The notes under the pieces are model-generated. The model ran no database searches, was not told the origin of the DNA, and worked only from the letters and a program-made list of their open reading frames with translations. This document shows, in pieces, positions 7,776 to 18,366 of a stretch of 64,000 nt of DNA. Source of the DNA: Acidianus ambivalens (GTDB lineage: Archaea > Thermoproteota > Thermoprotei_A > Sulfolobales > Sulfolobaceae); the NCBI RefSeq assembly GCF_009729015.1, contig NZ_CP045482.1, positions 492,001 through 556,000 of the forward strand, read 5' to 3'. A program made the position numbers and the translations under genes. Position 1 is the first letter of the stretch, and the number at the start of each line of letters is the position of its first letter.

Positions 7776-9155
7776 TTATTTCGCTATTAAATAAAGAATC
7801 TTAGTTATCCTCTTCAAACTAGAGGGGATAAATCCTTCAATTATCTTAACTTCATCACTACCTATTATTCCGAATAATTTGAAACCCAAAATAACCGCTA
7901 TTAATACTACTTCCCAATTTATTAAAGCTAAAAAAGAAAAACCTATTAACGCGAGACTTGCAATTTCCCTCCTTTCCAGTCTGAATATCCCTTGAGAATA
8001 AGAGAAAAATAAATAGAGGAGTGAAGTAATGATAACGTTAAAAACTTGAGCAATAGCCGCACCATAAATACCTATCTTTGGAATTAGATAATAAGACACT
8101 CCTACAACCTCGGATGCACTGATTATACCTATAATTATGAAAGGCCTATAATTCTTTTTTGCAGCAATCATAAAAGTGGATAAGAGCTGTAACGGCATTG
8201 TAGAGGTTAAAGACAGAATTAACAACTGCATTGAGGGAATTCCTAAAACGTAATGAGGGAAAAGCTTCGAAATAAAAAGGGGAGAAATAGCATAGCCTAA
8301 AATAGCCATGGGCAGGGAAATTAGAGTTACAATCCTAAAACTTATGGAGGAAATCTCTTTCATGTCCTTCCCTCTTGCATAATAGTAAGTTGAGGAAGGG
8401 AGAAGAGAGGAAGAGAAAGAAAAGATTAGCATTGACGGGACAACTGCTGCCAATGCTACTAACTGATAAATACCCAGATAATATGAGCCTAAAAGGAACG
8501 CTGTAACCACTCTGTCTCCTTGACCAGAAATAAAGTAAACAATGCCGGTTAAGTATATTGGAAACCCCACTTTTGCAATTTCCTTAAACGTGGTCTTGTC
8601 AAGGAAGAACTTAAACGGTAGGTAAAATTGATAGTATACAGCTTTAGTAATTGCTCCCAGAGTCCAAATCAGTATTAGGAGCTCTACACTATGGTAGAAA
8701 ACAGCTAGGATTGAAAAGCCCCACCTAGCAATAGTGAAAATCGCATTGCCTATATTAACTTCTGTAAACTTACCTAAACCCGTTAATAATTGACCTTGGT
8801 AGTTTGTGAAAAGATAAAGCACGAAGTAGGGAATCGACATCCATAAATATGACGGAAAGAAGAAGAGGAAAAGCAAGAGGGGGGAAACCAATAGAGAGTA
8901 GGAAAGTGAAGTGTAGGCGATCTTATCGTAACCTTGAGAGGAAGCGTAAGAGTGAGAAACTTCTCTTGTAACTAATGAAAATGGAAGAATGGAGAAGAAC
9001 GCTCCAGTAATAGTCTCCATAAGCTGGATTATTGCCACTTTTCCTACGAAGGATGGAGTAGCGAAATGACCCGCTATAAGGAAAAATGCTAATGCGAGAA
9101 CTGAGTTAAATAACGTTGTGGAAAAGAATTTCAGTGCCCCACTTAATGGATTCAC
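7776..9155 (-). CDS. Oligosaccharide flippase (MATE/Wzx superfamily)
   Basis: 459 residues with about 12-14 hydrophobic helices and no large soluble domain, typical of polysaccharide-transport flippases. These turn lipid-linked oligosaccharides across the membrane so that they can be attached to S-layer proteins or released. Internal landmarks are GLGKFTEVNIGNAIFTIARWG and QGDRVVTAFLLGSYYLGIYQ. The surrounding glycosyltransferases and methyltransferases support a role in surface glycan assembly. The exact substrate cannot be read from sequence. Confidence 0.85.
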   Translation of the reverse strand: MNPLSGALKFFSTTLFNSVLALAFFLIAGHFATPSFVGKVAIIQLMETITGAFFSILPFSLVTREVSHSYASSQGYDKIAYTSLSYSLLVSPLLLFLFFFPSYLWMSIPYFVLYLFTNYQGQLLTGLGKFTEVNIGNAIFTIARWGFSILAVFYHSVELLILIWTLGAITKAVYYQFYLPFKFFLDKTTFKEIAKVGFPIYLTGIVYFISGQGDRVVTAFLLGSYYLGIYQLVALAAVVPSMLIFSFSSSLLPSSTYYYARGKDMKEISSISFRIVTLISLPMAILGYAISPLFISKLFPHYVLGIPSMQLLILSLTSTMPLQLLSTFMIAAKKNYRPFIIIGIISASEVVGVSYYLIPKIGIYGAAIAQVFNVIITSLLYLFFSYSQGIFRLERREIASLALIGFSFLALINWEVVLIAVILGFKLFGIIGSDEVKIIEGFIPSSLKRITKILYLIAK

Positions 9156-9250
9156 AAAGTGTAGATACAGTGGATATTTTTAAAGATTTAGGTATGTTTT
9201 AGATATGTATATTTTAGCTCCATATTTTATAAGCGGAACAATAATGAACA

Positions 9251-10159
9251 CTATTCTCTCCACGCATAAATATAACCTAATATCATTCCATTCTTCATGC
9301 GTTTAGGTATTGTATGTCTTGTCCTAAATCCCGAATCTTTTAACCTCTTTATTAACTCTTTATATCCGTAATGATACTCGATCATAATTTTACTAAATCT
9401 TCTCAACGCATTGGTAGCTGCTGTTCTAAATAAATCATATTCACAACCTTCGCAATCGACTTTAAGTATCGAATCTTCTTCTACGTCAAATTTCTTTACT
9501 ATTGTATTTAAGCTATAAACTGGAACTTCTATTCCATCTTTTTGATCTTTTAACAATGTACCTGCATTAGTTTCTAATTCTGGCTTTATCTTTACTTTAC
9601 CGTCATAACCGCAGCCCGCATTAACCATAATTATCTTGTCTTGTAACCCGTTTTCTTCTATGTTCTTCTTAGCAATAAGAAAAATCTTAGGAAATGGTTC
9701 AAATCCTATAACTTTCTTAGCTCCATTCAACGCGAAATATATGGGTGTGTCACCAATACTAGCTCCTATGTCAACTACCGTTTTCCCGTTAACATCTAAA
9801 AATTTGTATTCATGTAATGCAAATGGAGCAGCAGGGTCACCGTATTTCCAACCATAAAATTTAACTATTGTGTTCATGTAAGTAAATTTCATATAATCGT
9901 CATTGACCTCAAGGTCTTTCAATTTAAGGTAATATACAGTGTAATAATATGCAGTGGTTGCATTATCCAAAATAACTATTTTGCCGTTCTTTAATTCAGC
10001 TTTAATAGGAAATTTATTAGATATTCTACTCTTAATTACTTTGTAATAATTTTTATATGTTCTATAATAATTATAAAAAGAGTAAAAATAATTTTTAATA
10101 TTAACTGTTTGTGCTAAAGAATTCAGATAAGATATGAAAATTTCATTTTTGGAAGTCAT
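9251..10159 (-). CDS. FkbM-family methyltransferase
   Basis: 302 residues. Motif I is VVDIGASIGDTPIYFAL (residues 128-144), motif II is IGFEPFPKIF, and the FkbM block is ILKVDCEGCEYDLF. A basic, Tyr-rich N-terminal extension of about 100 residues precedes the catalytic core; it occurs also in the frameshifted relative just downstream (10455-11394), so the two are close paralogues. Likely methylates sugars of the surface glycan (inference). A TATA-like ATTTAAAT lies about 40 bases upstream of the ATG. Confidence 0.85.
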   Translation of the reverse strand: MTSKNEIFISYLNSLAQTVNIKNYFYSFYNYYRTYKNYYKVIKSRISNKFPIKAELKNGKIVILDNATTAYYYTVYYLKLKDLEVNDDYMKFTYMNTIVKFYGWKYGDPAAPFALHEYKFLDVNGKTVVDIGASIGDTPIYFALNGAKKVIGFEPFPKIFLIAKKNIEENGLQDKIIMVNAGCGYDGKVKIKPELETNAGTLLKDQKDGIEVPVYSLNTIVKKFDVEEDSILKVDCEGCEYDLFRTAATNALRRFSKIMIEYHYGYKELIKRLKDSGFRTRHTIPKRMKNGMILGYIYAWRE

Positions 10160-10390
10160 AGTTAGTACTTGGCAAGTATAACTTCTCTGAAGATTTAAAT
10201 ATTTTATGATGTCAATAATAAAAGCGTCTAGTAATCTAGGGCTGATAATAAGATTTAGATGGTGATTTATTATGATTTAGCTTTGTCGAATGTTATATGA
10301 TGTTATATAGTTTATTCAAGAAAATAGTTTTTTGAATAAGGCTTATTTGAAATTAGTAAATAACATCATAGAAAAGCGAATATTAATCTG

Positions 10391-10414
10391 ATGATATATC
10401 AAATGATATATCAA
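10391..10414. repeat. 12-bp tandem duplication
   Basis: ATGATATATCAA occurs twice without a gap. A looser pair, GTTATATGAT then GTTATATAG, lies about 100 bases to the left. Both sit in the 295-bp gap between two FkbM genes. Could be regulatory or simple slippage. Confidence 0.5.
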
Positions 10415-10454
10415 ATAGTGCATCGATATGAGAACAATCTCGAATAGTTTAGGA

Positions 10455-11394
10455 TTAATTAATTTTTATGCAGTAAAATAGTTTAGTATGATTATCTATT
10501 TTCATTCTTTCCTTGCATCTGTATTTTTGTTCTTCAAGTCTTTTTAGCAATTTTTTATGAGGTATTCGGGTTATTCCTTGATGCAATTCAACAAAAATTT
10601 TATTAAAGTCTAACTCTGTAGAAAAGATTATATCTGCTTCACATCCCTCACAATCAATCTTTAATAAATCAGGATCTTTGGCAATCTTTTTGATGTTATT
10701 AAATGAAAGCAAAGGTACTTCAACATCTCCGTAATTCGTTATAGAGTATCCTTCGGATTCTTGAATATTGATACTTGATGGAACCTTAACTGTTCCTTCT
10801 TTAGATCCTACTGCTGCGTTAATCAAAGTAATCTTACCCTCTAAATTATTTAGTTTAATATTTTGTAATGCTATTTTATAGACTGCCGGTAATGGTTCGA
10901 AAGCATAAACATGTGAAGCCCCTTTTAGGGCAAAGTATATTGCAGAATCGCCTATACTAGCTCCAATATCTATTACGTCACCTTGAATCTCAGTATTATA
11001 TTGTTCTATGTAAAAATTTTCGAATAAACCTGTGGTTATTGTATCAATAAATTTTACCTTATAATTTATTATTTTTCCACAGATTGCCCTCCTTTATAAA
11101 ACCGCCAGCAGAAATCATAACTGATGAAAATGTGTCTATAACGATTGGACTATTATCGTAATATAATCTCCCTTCTTTAAAATGAAATTTTAGTGGACTA
11201 AAATTAAATTTGCTAACTAGGTTAACTATAGCTATAATACAATCTTTAGTGCAGATTCCATCAGATTTATCTCTTAACGTTACCCTAATCAGTTTCTCTC
11301 CATTATATAATTTTATTAATATGGAGATCCAATTGGCAAATATTTTTCTAAAATTATTGATTTTACTCACCATAGAAACAAAGTCTTTCATCAA
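10455..11394 (-). pseudogene. FkbM-family methyltransferase with one frameshift
   Basis: The 5' part (MMKDFVSMVSKINNFRKIFA to GGFIKEGNLW) and the 3' part (INYKVKFIDTI, then VIDIGASIGDSAIYFAL, FEPLPAVYK, LLKIDCEGCEADI) lie in different frames. Dropping one A from the A5 run near 11078-11082 joins them into about 312 codons with no other defect. So this is either a very recent pseudogene, a sequence error, or a gene expressed by slippage. All catalytic motifs remain. Confidence 0.8.
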
Positions 11395-11478
11395 ATATTT
11401 ATTCGAATCTCTACTTTAAAATCTTGTGAATAGTATATGATTTTTGAAGAAATCATATTAAGAAAGGGAAGATCTAAA

Positions 11479-12546
11479 ATGAAGATAGGGATATTTGAGC
11501 CCTTTCCATTAAATTTCTCGATGACAGGTGGAGGGGGTGTAGTATTACAAAATATTCTAGCTATATTAAAAAAGAGAGGGTATTCAGTCCATTTGTTTTC
11601 CCCGTTTATTGACAAAGTTACTTCAAGTTTGTTATCCAATTTAACAGATAAAATTATATCGTTACATTTTAAGAAATTAAATAGTGATTTAGCAATCTTT
11701 GGAATAACCAGATTATACTCTGTATTACTTTATTTTCTTCATAATTTTTTTGATTATTCGTATGATTATACAATTTGTAGCACATATGATAATTTAATTG
11801 GAAGTTTTGATTTCGGTTATGTGCATTTTCCCTCACGTAAATATTTTAAGTTAAATGATATTAAAAACGTAAGAAATGTTAAAGATTTGGTAAATTTTAT
11901 TACATCGGTGAAGCTAGGAGAAAATACTCGAATGATTGCGGTAAATTCAAGTTTTACATTGAGACTTCTTAAGGAAAAAATTAATAGATCCGCCGATGTA
12001 CTATATCCACCTGTAAAACTCATAGAATGTGACAGTATTGATGAGAAAGATGATATAGTGGTAAGTTTAGGAAGAATTGTTAGAGATAAGAATTATGATT
12101 TAGTGATTAATATAGCCAAAAAGTTTCCAAGATTAAAATTCATTATAATAGGAAGAGTTCAAGATTCACAATACTATAATGAACTTTTATCTAAATCTCC
12201 ATCTAATGTTATTTTTCTAACTAATGCTAGTGAAGACGATAAAAGGAAAATACTATGCAAAGCAAAGGTTATTTTGCATGCTAAGGTTAAAGAGCCCTTT
12301 GAAATATCTGTAGTTGAAGGAATGAGTACCGGTGCAGTTCCAGTGGTTCATAAGAGTGGAGGTAGCTGGATTGATATAATAGAAGAAGGAAAATATGGGT
12401 ATGGATACCTTACAGAGGAAGAAGCGGTAGAATCTTTGTATCAAGCTCTAAATAACGAGAGCTTAAGGAAAGAAGTGAAAGAAAGAGCTAAATTATTTAA
12501 TACTATCAATTTCGAGGAAAAATTTCTTAAAATAACAAATCTCTGA
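11479..12546 (+). CDS. Glycosyltransferase family 4 (GT-B fold)
   Basis: About 355 residues from the chosen ATG at 11479 (MKIGIFEPFPLNF); an upstream in-frame ATG would add 14 unlikely residues. The N-terminal domain has the glycine loop MTGGGGVVLQN. The C-terminal domain shows VVSLGRIVRDKNYDLVI and the GT4 E-x7-E motif in EPFEISVVE. It resembles ALG11-type mannosyltransferases in these features. It would transfer a sugar from a nucleotide or lipid donor to the growing glycan on the cytoplasmic face. It is divergent from the FkbM relic and convergent with the next glycosyltransferase. Confidence 0.85.
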   Translation: MKIGIFEPFPLNFSMTGGGGVVLQNILAILKKRGYSVHLFSPFIDKVTSSLLSNLTDKIISLHFKKLNSDLAIFGITRLYSVLLYFLHNFFDYSYDYTICSTYDNLIGSFDFGYVHFPSRKYFKLNDIKNVRNVKDLVNFITSVKLGENTRMIAVNSSFTLRLLKEKINRSADVLYPPVKLIECDSIDEKDDIVVSLGRIVRDKNYDLVINIAKKFPRLKFIIIGRVQDSQYYNELLSKSPSNVIFLTNASEDDKRKILCKAKVILHAKVKEPFEISVVEGMSTGAVPVVHKSGGSWIDIIEEGKYGYGYLTEEEAVESLYQALNNESLRKEVKERAKLFNTINFEEKFLKITNL

Positions 12547-12583
12547 ATTTAAAATACATCTGATATTTTCCATTTTATATACG

Positions 12584-13645
12584 TTAATTTTTAACTAAGA
12601 GTAAAAGGCTCCTGCAAATAGAGTTAACTGAATATTTTTCCATTACATATTCCCTTAAATTATGATATTGTTTATTTAATACTAACTTACCCATCAAATA
12701 TGCATACTCACTTATGTCTTCAGCAGGTCCTATCAAATATATGCCGTCAAGTTTCTCTACATCATGAAGACCTTCTATCCCTTTCTTAGTAGTTATCACT
12801 GGCCTACCGTAAGCCATGCATTCTAATACTTTTGTTTTTACCCCAGTCCCCGTAGTTAAAGGGATAAAACACACGTCGGCCTCTTTATAATACTCACGTA
12901 ACGAGGGCACTTTACCTACAAACCTTACGTTAGGGGGATAATCTTTAAACAATTCCTTCCCATCTCCCACTATTACGAACTCAACATCTTTCACTCTCTC
13001 AGCGACTTTCAAAATAATCTTAACAGCCTCATAATTTTGAACAGAATATAAATTCCCTACGAAAATCGCTCTCTTAACCCTCTCGTTAGGTACTTCATAA
13101 AAGGGAATATTCTCTACATCAATTGCGTGCCTCACTACTACTACTTTCCCCTTATTTCTAGTGTATCTCCTAAAAATTTGGGCGTCATCTTCTGAGACAG
13201 TTATTACTACGTCGGAAAGCTTAGTGGAAATTGAGTCTAAAAAACCTCCTATCATTCTGCGGAAGATGAAGTTCTTTACTCCTTTTAAGCCCTTAGAAAC
13301 TTCTACTATGGAACCATGTGTGTCGTAAATTACTCTCTTCCTTAACAGTTTGGCCATTATAATAAAAGGAAGGAAAATAGAACCCTCAACAATTATTTTG
13401 TCGTTGGATTTAATCAGTTTAATTGAGGAAAGCGATTTAAATACTATTTTTATCGCATAAGAGAAATGGTTTTTGCCAATTTCAACATTTATAAAATTCT
13501 TGCTATTATCAACTTTAGAGTTAACGAATTGTATTACAGTCACTTCATGTTCTTTAGATAAACACTTATATATTGTCGAAACCCTTATTAAATATCCGTT
13601 TGTCGGATTGTTAATATCGCCGAACGTTACTAAGAGTACTTTCAT
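12584..13645 (-). CDS. Glycosyltransferase family 4
   Basis: 353 residues from ATG at 13645 (MKVLLVTFGDINNPTNGY); the longer frame back to 13723 adds a hydrophobic stretch with no family support. A GT-B Rossmann core is seen: RVIYDTHGSIVEV in the acceptor domain, then RAIFVGNLYSVQNYEA and VVGDG in the donor domain, and GTGVKTKVLECMAYGRPVI as the nucleotide-sugar binding block. Probably adds a hexose to the lipid-linked surface glycan. It starts 42 bases from the divergent large membrane protein gene, so the two may share a control region. Confidence 0.85.
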   Translation of the reverse strand: MKVLLVTFGDINNPTNGYLIRVSTIYKCLSKEHEVTVIQFVNSKVDNSKNFINVEIGKNHFSYAIKIVFKSLSSIKLIKSNDKIIVEGSIFLPFIIMAKLLRKRVIYDTHGSIVEVSKGLKGVKNFIFRRMIGGFLDSISTKLSDVVITVSEDDAQIFRRYTRNKGKVVVVRHAIDVENIPFYEVPNERVKRAIFVGNLYSVQNYEAVKIILKVAERVKDVEFVIVGDGKELFKDYPPNVRFVGKVPSLREYYKEADVCFIPLTTGTGVKTKVLECMAYGRPVITTKKGIEGLHDVEKLDGIYLIGPAEDISEYAYLMGKLVLNKQYHNLREYVMEKYSVNSICRSLLLLVKN

Positions 13646-13687
13646 TAATGTAGTTGTGATAAAGTTTATTAATAAATTCACGTAAAA

Positions 13688-16219
13688 GTGAATGTGTCCA
13701 TTAGACGGTTTAATAAGGAGCACCTTCTGTACTTAATCCCTTTGATAACTTCAGTTGTGGAATGGTACGTTCTGAATCATAACGACATCCCTCCAGCTTA
13801 TCCTACAATTCCAGACTCGGTGGAAAGACAATTAATGTTTAGCGTAATGAACGGTGCGTCGTTTACTGGTATACTGTATTTGCTTATAGGTTTTCCGTTA
13901 GATGTTCTTTCCTTATATTTAGGTGTCCCACTTACCCTGACTTCTACTCTGTGGAACTTCTTTACTTTTGAGGTACTCTTTTTAGGAGTTTTCTTTTCCT
14001 CAAAATACTTCCTTAAAAAATACTTTAACGCCTCTGGTTTTCTCCTTTACTTTACCCCTACCCTAGCCTCTATTCCGGTGCCAATAACGTGGTATACTGT
14101 TTCTGGAGTAATATACTTCTTCCCTGGGGTTTACGCATTAACCTTAGCTTTGTTAGATTACTCTTTAGATATCGGTGAGAGACTAACACTCAAACAAGCC
14201 CTATTACGCTCAATGATTGTCGCTATTGCAGTTACTTTGGACTTCACTGATCCTAGAGGAATAGTATTCGGCATACTGACTTTCTTTATCTTTTCCCTCT
14301 ATTTCTTAGCCTTAAAAAGGGGGAAGCGATTACTCTATTTGAAAGAGTGGACTAAAGTCTTCTTTCTAGGAGTGGTTTTCTTTATATTATTAAACTTTAA
14401 CACGATTGCCTATACGGAGTTCATAAAACCTTACATACCGTTGGTTGGAGTATCAACTGTCTATAACCAGCTAAGAATAGCCTTACAACACGTACAGCCG
14501 TTTTATACATTATCCGGAATAATGTATTGGTTAGGGGCTAATTATTATATTTCTCAATATCATGCGAATTTAATTCTAGGAGTAATAAGTATAGCAATAG
14601 GACTTACGGCATTATTATTTCGAAAACCGATAACCATTTTCCTCGGGATTATTATTCTTGCAGTAGTTGCTTACAATTACGTCGGAGTTACAACTTTGGG
14701 GTATTATTTAGCACAAACTCCTTACGTCGGGTACTTAGTTTACTTATACCCTACTTATTTACCTTCCTACTTCTTTGTCGCTCCCTTTTACCTTTTAGTC
14801 TCTTTTACTTTCTTTATTGTAGGTAAGTGTTTGTATAGAGGAAAACATCTTGTGACAAGGGCTATAAAAGCGTTGCCTATTTTACTTCTTTTACTTTCTC
14901 TTTTTATCTCTTTTTATTCTCCTATTGCTTCTTCCATTGAATCTCATCATGCAACTCCTCCACCTAATGCTGTGATAGATAGCATTAACTTAATATCGCG
15001 TAATGATTCTGGAATAGTCTTAGTTTTAGGAAATTATACTTTGGCAAGTTTTTACTCTGGTTTACCTTCAATGCTTTATCCTGCTTATTTAGGTTATATG
15101 AATTTTATTTGGAATGGCTTACCGGAGGCAGGAAATACTGCAAGGTTTCTATCATACTTTGGTATACAGTATGTGGTTATATTACAACCTAGTCTTGTTA
15201 AATGCTTTAATTTATTTATAAATAACCCAGATTTTACTCTCTTATACAACAACAGCGGAATACTCGTGTTCAAGAACGACTTATACGAAAGTCTTCAAAT
15301 CAAACACGGCGTTTATGTAGCTTTTAATTTTCCAGAAATTTTAGAACAAGTTTCGGAACTTAACACATCTTTTATAATTATTCCGTTTTATTATGTTAAT
15401 AATTTACAGACTATATTACCTTATGTTAAGGGATTCATAGGGTATAATCTCTCTCCTATTGACCTCATACCTATGCTTATAACTAATTCCTCTTATGTAA
15501 TCTCAGCATCGAATGTTTATTTAAATCAATATTATACCAAAGGTTGGGTTCACGACTCACCTTTCTGGACGCCAGACATTATGGATGCGATAAGTGAAGG
15601 TAATGAAGTACCCTTAAACTTAACCTTAAAAATACCGGATGGTAAATATTACGTATTTATCTTACCAGTAGGGACAACGTTTAATGAGGAAGTTAGTGGA
15701 AACGTTAAAATATATTCTGGAAACACTTTAAGCATATCGTTAAGTAATTCAGTATATAATGTTAACTGGGTTTTTGCAGGAAAATTAAACTTAGTAAACC
15801 ACGAAATCCACGTAGTCAGCAATAATCTCGGAATAGTTAAGATAGTCCTAGTTCCATCTTCGAGTTATAACAATTTATTCAATAAAGCTTTATCAATCCT
15901 TAAGAGTAGGGAAGAAATTTCTATTGTTAATAACTCTATAAACGTTGAATCTGGCAATTATTCGCCTACAGCGTACGGGATTTCTGTCTTTGCTAACCCA
16001 TGGTTTGAATTCTTACCATATGCACACGTTGTTGAAGTTAAAAATTATATTTACGAGAGCAGTTACTATTTTGGAACGGCTAATGTCTATATTTCCACTA
16101 CATATCCTAGTATAAACCTCAGTTATCCCAGCCTACTACCAGAACTGGTTATTAATTTCATACTTGATCTAGGTATTATATTATATATCGTAGTATTAAG
16201 AAAGAAGAGAAAGTTATAA
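13688..16219 (+). CDS. Large polytopic membrane protein, glycan-locus associated
   Basis: 843 residues from a GTG start. About 11-12 membrane helices occupy residues 10-415. A long extracytoplasmic domain of about 400 residues follows, rich in Asn-x-Ser/Thr sequons and beta strands. A last helix (VINFILDLGIILYIVVL) and a basic tail KKRKL close it. This GT-C-like layout resembles YfhO-type or other membrane glycosyltransferases, but no catalytic motif was recognised. Its place between glycosyltransferases suggests a role in glycan transfer or polymerisation (inference). Confidence 0.7.
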   Translation: MNVSIRRFNKEHLLYLIPLITSVVEWYVLNHNDIPPAYPTIPDSVERQLMFSVMNGASFTGILYLLIGFPLDVLSLYLGVPLTLTSTLWNFFTFEVLFLGVFFSSKYFLKKYFNASGFLLYFTPTLASIPVPITWYTVSGVIYFFPGVYALTLALLDYSLDIGERLTLKQALLRSMIVAIAVTLDFTDPRGIVFGILTFFIFSLYFLALKRGKRLLYLKEWTKVFFLGVVFFILLNFNTIAYTEFIKPYIPLVGVSTVYNQLRIALQHVQPFYTLSGIMYWLGANYYISQYHANLILGVISIAIGLTALLFRKPITIFLGIIILAVVAYNYVGVTTLGYYLAQTPYVGYLVYLYPTYLPSYFFVAPFYLLVSFTFFIVGKCLYRGKHLVTRAIKALPILLLLLSLFISFYSPIASSIESHHATPPPNAVIDSINLISRNDSGIVLVLGNYTLASFYSGLPSMLYPAYLGYMNFIWNGLPEAGNTARFLSYFGIQYVVILQPSLVKCFNLFINNPDFTLLYNNSGILVFKNDLYESLQIKHGVYVAFNFPEILEQVSELNTSFIIIPFYYVNNLQTILPYVKGFIGYNLSPIDLIPMLITNSSYVISASNVYLNQYYTKGWVHDSPFWTPDIMDAISEGNEVPLNLTLKIPDGKYYVFILPVGTTFNEEVSGNVKIYSGNTLSISLSNSVYNVNWVFAGKLNLVNHEIHVVSNNLGIVKIVLVPSSSYNNLFNKALSILKSREEISIVNNSINVESGNYSPTAYGISVFANPWFEFLPYAHVVEVKNYIYESSYYFGTANVYISTTYPSINLSYPSLLPELVINFILDLGIILYIVVLRKKRKL

Positions 16220-16325
16220 TCAAAGTCCGTTAAGCCATTTTTAATTACTGTACATATACCTTTTAGATACAACTTAATTTATTTTCATCTATTAAAATAA
16301 TTCAGTGTTAATATTCACCGTGAGA

Positions 16326-17118
16326 TTAAGAAGAATCGCTCCTTAGCTTGTAATAGACTATCTGTTTCGGGTACTGAGCCGTGTGACTACTTTCTTTTTT
16401 AATTTTCGATAACAACACACGTTTAGTGGTAGAAAAACGGTTAGCCATCTCAATCCTAAGTATCTTGAAGGGGTGTTTTAAGAACTGCTTGTATACATTC
16501 CCTAAATCCTCTATTGCTAGCTCTCTCTTCCTAAATCCAGATAATATTTCCTCAACCTTTTTCATGTTTTCCTCATCATGAACTTCCATTTCAATGAGTT
16601 CTAGGTACTTTACTGTGTTTATGCCACCGATAAGTGCATTACCTTCAGCACCTTCTATATCCATTTTTTAGTATTCTAGGTTTTAGGCCAGTTTCTTCCA
16701 TTATTTCATCAAGAGTGGTTGTCTCAACCATACCTTCACCGTCTTCAAATACATAAGCACCGACACCTTCACTCTTCATGCTAACCTTTCTACCCGGTTT
16801 GTCGTAAAGTGCTTTAGGAATTACAATTACATTGTCCAGATTATTTAGTTCCACATTTTGCATTAAGATTTTTAGGTTATTAGGCTCTGGCTCTATGGCT
16901 ATAACCCTCCCTTTATCCTTTACCTTAAAAGAGGCTAAGATGGAAAATAAGCCTATGTTTGCCCCCGCGTCGATAACTATATCTCCTTCTCTAATATTAG
17001 AAAGTAAAGGAGAGTAAATATTTTCTATTATTACTTGGTAAAATGCTGCGAAGTCACTCCTCCTCAAGAGGATTGCCTTAGCAGGAACTTCTGCGAAAGA
17101 TTGCAGATCGACTGTCAT
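16326..17118 (-). pseudogene. FkbM-family methyltransferase with one frameshift
   Basis: The 5' part (MTVDLQSFAEVPAKAILLRR, VIDAGANIGLFSILASF, VIAIEPEPNNLKIL, TTTLDEIMEETGLKPRILK) is followed in another frame by MDIEGAEGNALIGGI to the C-terminus. Removing one A from the A6 run at about 16664-16670 joins the halves exactly inside the FkbM signature. No other defect is seen. The 0-frame heptamer is A AAA AAT, but the shift needed is +1 (or -2), so ordinary -1 slippage would not repair it. Confidence 0.8.
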
Positions 17119-17187
17119 ATATACAATTACAATTGTAATTATACGATATAAATGTTTAATAAAGTATACTTTACGTTAGTGCTTTCA

Positions 17188-17245
17188 GAAAGTTTATAGT
17201 CTTAGTCTTAAGGATTTGCATTCAAATCCTAGTCTAAGAACTTTC
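17188..17245. repeat. Long imperfect inverted repeat (stem-loop)
   Basis: Three nested matching blocks: GAAAGTT with AACTTTC at the outer ends, CTTAG with CTAAG in the middle, and AGGATTTG with CAAATCCT around a CATT loop. It lies in a 379-bp gap with no genes. It could be a structured RNA, a transcription terminator, or the relic of a mobile element. The inner arm looks a little like a tRNA T-arm (TTCAAATCC), but no full tRNA can be folded. The rest of the gap 17119-17497 shows nothing. Confidence 0.5.
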
Positions 17246-17497
17246 AAAAATACTAGTGTTATAATATGGGGTGGCACGATTTATTTGTATGTAGATTATT
17301 CATACGAAATGGATTTTTTTAGAAAATCTTAGAAAAATTAACATTTATATATATCTAATCTAATTATATGCGATGGTCATATTTTCCTTTTGATCCGGAC
17401 AATTACGCAATCTCTATGCTTTCTGGCTAAATAGCTTATTACGTGTTAAGCATACAACAGAGAATTTTATAAAATGAGGATACAAAGGTCTATGTTT

Positions 17498-18235
17498 TTA
17501 TATTGAAGTATTTTTTCTAACTCTCTTTAATTTCTTAGCTAATCTTTTTACATAAAGCTCATCTATACTGATTTCATGATCTATGAAGCCTTTTACTTTA
17601 GGATGACTTACATATTTCTGAATTTCCAACAAGAATTTGCTAGGATCTTCACGATTTTTTAGGAGCTTATCTAGTTCATTCAACAATATTGATTTATCCG
17701 GTTGTCTAAAAACTCCATTTATTCGTCTTAGCATAAGTTCTGATATTATAAAATAAGCAGAGGTCGCGGTAACTTTCACTATAGCATCATATATAAATCC
17801 AAGTTTATATGAATTTAAAAACTCCACTATACTGGAATTAAAATTGATCAATGACGGTATTAGTGAATTACTTTCTAAGTATTTAATCTTCTTAAGTTCT
17901 TCATTTCTCTTTTCGAGTTCTTCCATTCTCCTCTCGTATTCATATTTCCATCTACTGACACATTTATCGTATATGAATGATAACATTTCTGCAAATGTAT
18001 TTTCTATGCTAGGATAATAAGGTTCTTCTGGAATTTTTTGTCTATGATATGCATTGAGAAAAATCTTTGCTAACCTAAGGTATTCTAGATCATACATTTC
18101 TTCTATAGGATTAAAATATTTGCAAACCAAATCTTCTTCATTAAGAAGTATTTTCATAATATTGATTTCTTCCATTAATATATAAGTTTTAATGGAATAA
18201 TTTGTATAAAAATTTCTATGCAAATTAAGAAACAA
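17498..18235 (-). CDS. Hypothetical protein with coiled-coil segment
   Basis: 245 residues; a more likely start is the internal Met at 18157 (MKILLNEEDLV), giving about 219 residues. A charged coiled-coil-like stretch (YERRMEELEKRNEELKKIK) lies in the middle, and a basic tail (KRLAKKLKRVRKN) ends it. No family was recognised and no membrane segment is present. It sits in the glycan locus between damaged FkbM genes but need not belong to it. Confidence 0.5.
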   Translation of the reverse strand: MFLNLHRNFYTNYSIKTYILMEEINIMKILLNEEDLVCKYFNPIEEMYDLEYLRLAKIFLNAYHRQKIPEEPYYPSIENTFAEMLSFIYDKCVSRWKYEYERRMEELEKRNEELKKIKYLESNSLIPSLINFNSSIVEFLNSYKLGFIYDAIVKVTATSAYFIISELMLRRINGVFRQPDKSILLNELDKLLKNREDPSKFLLEIQKYVSHPKVKGFIDHEISIDELYVKRLAKKLKRVRKNTSI

Positions 18236-18366
18236 TAAATTTATTTCACTAAAGATTAGTTTTCTGGGAAATTGCTGTATGAATTAATATGCATAATATC
18301 TCAATAAAAATCTCCTATTAATCTCTCCTCTCTTAGCTTCTGCGGATCTTTTCGTTAAGGTTTATG

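Noticed and set aside
16660..16672. Programmed -1 frameshift at A AAA AAT in the FkbM gene
   Set aside because: The heptamer has the form of the slippery site known from a Sulfolobus alpha-fucosidase gene. But the shift that restores the frame here is +1 or -2; a -1 shift meets TAG after three codons.
17188..17245. tRNA gene
   Set aside because: The inner arm looks like a T-arm, but no acceptor, D-arm or anticodon arm of the right size can be drawn.
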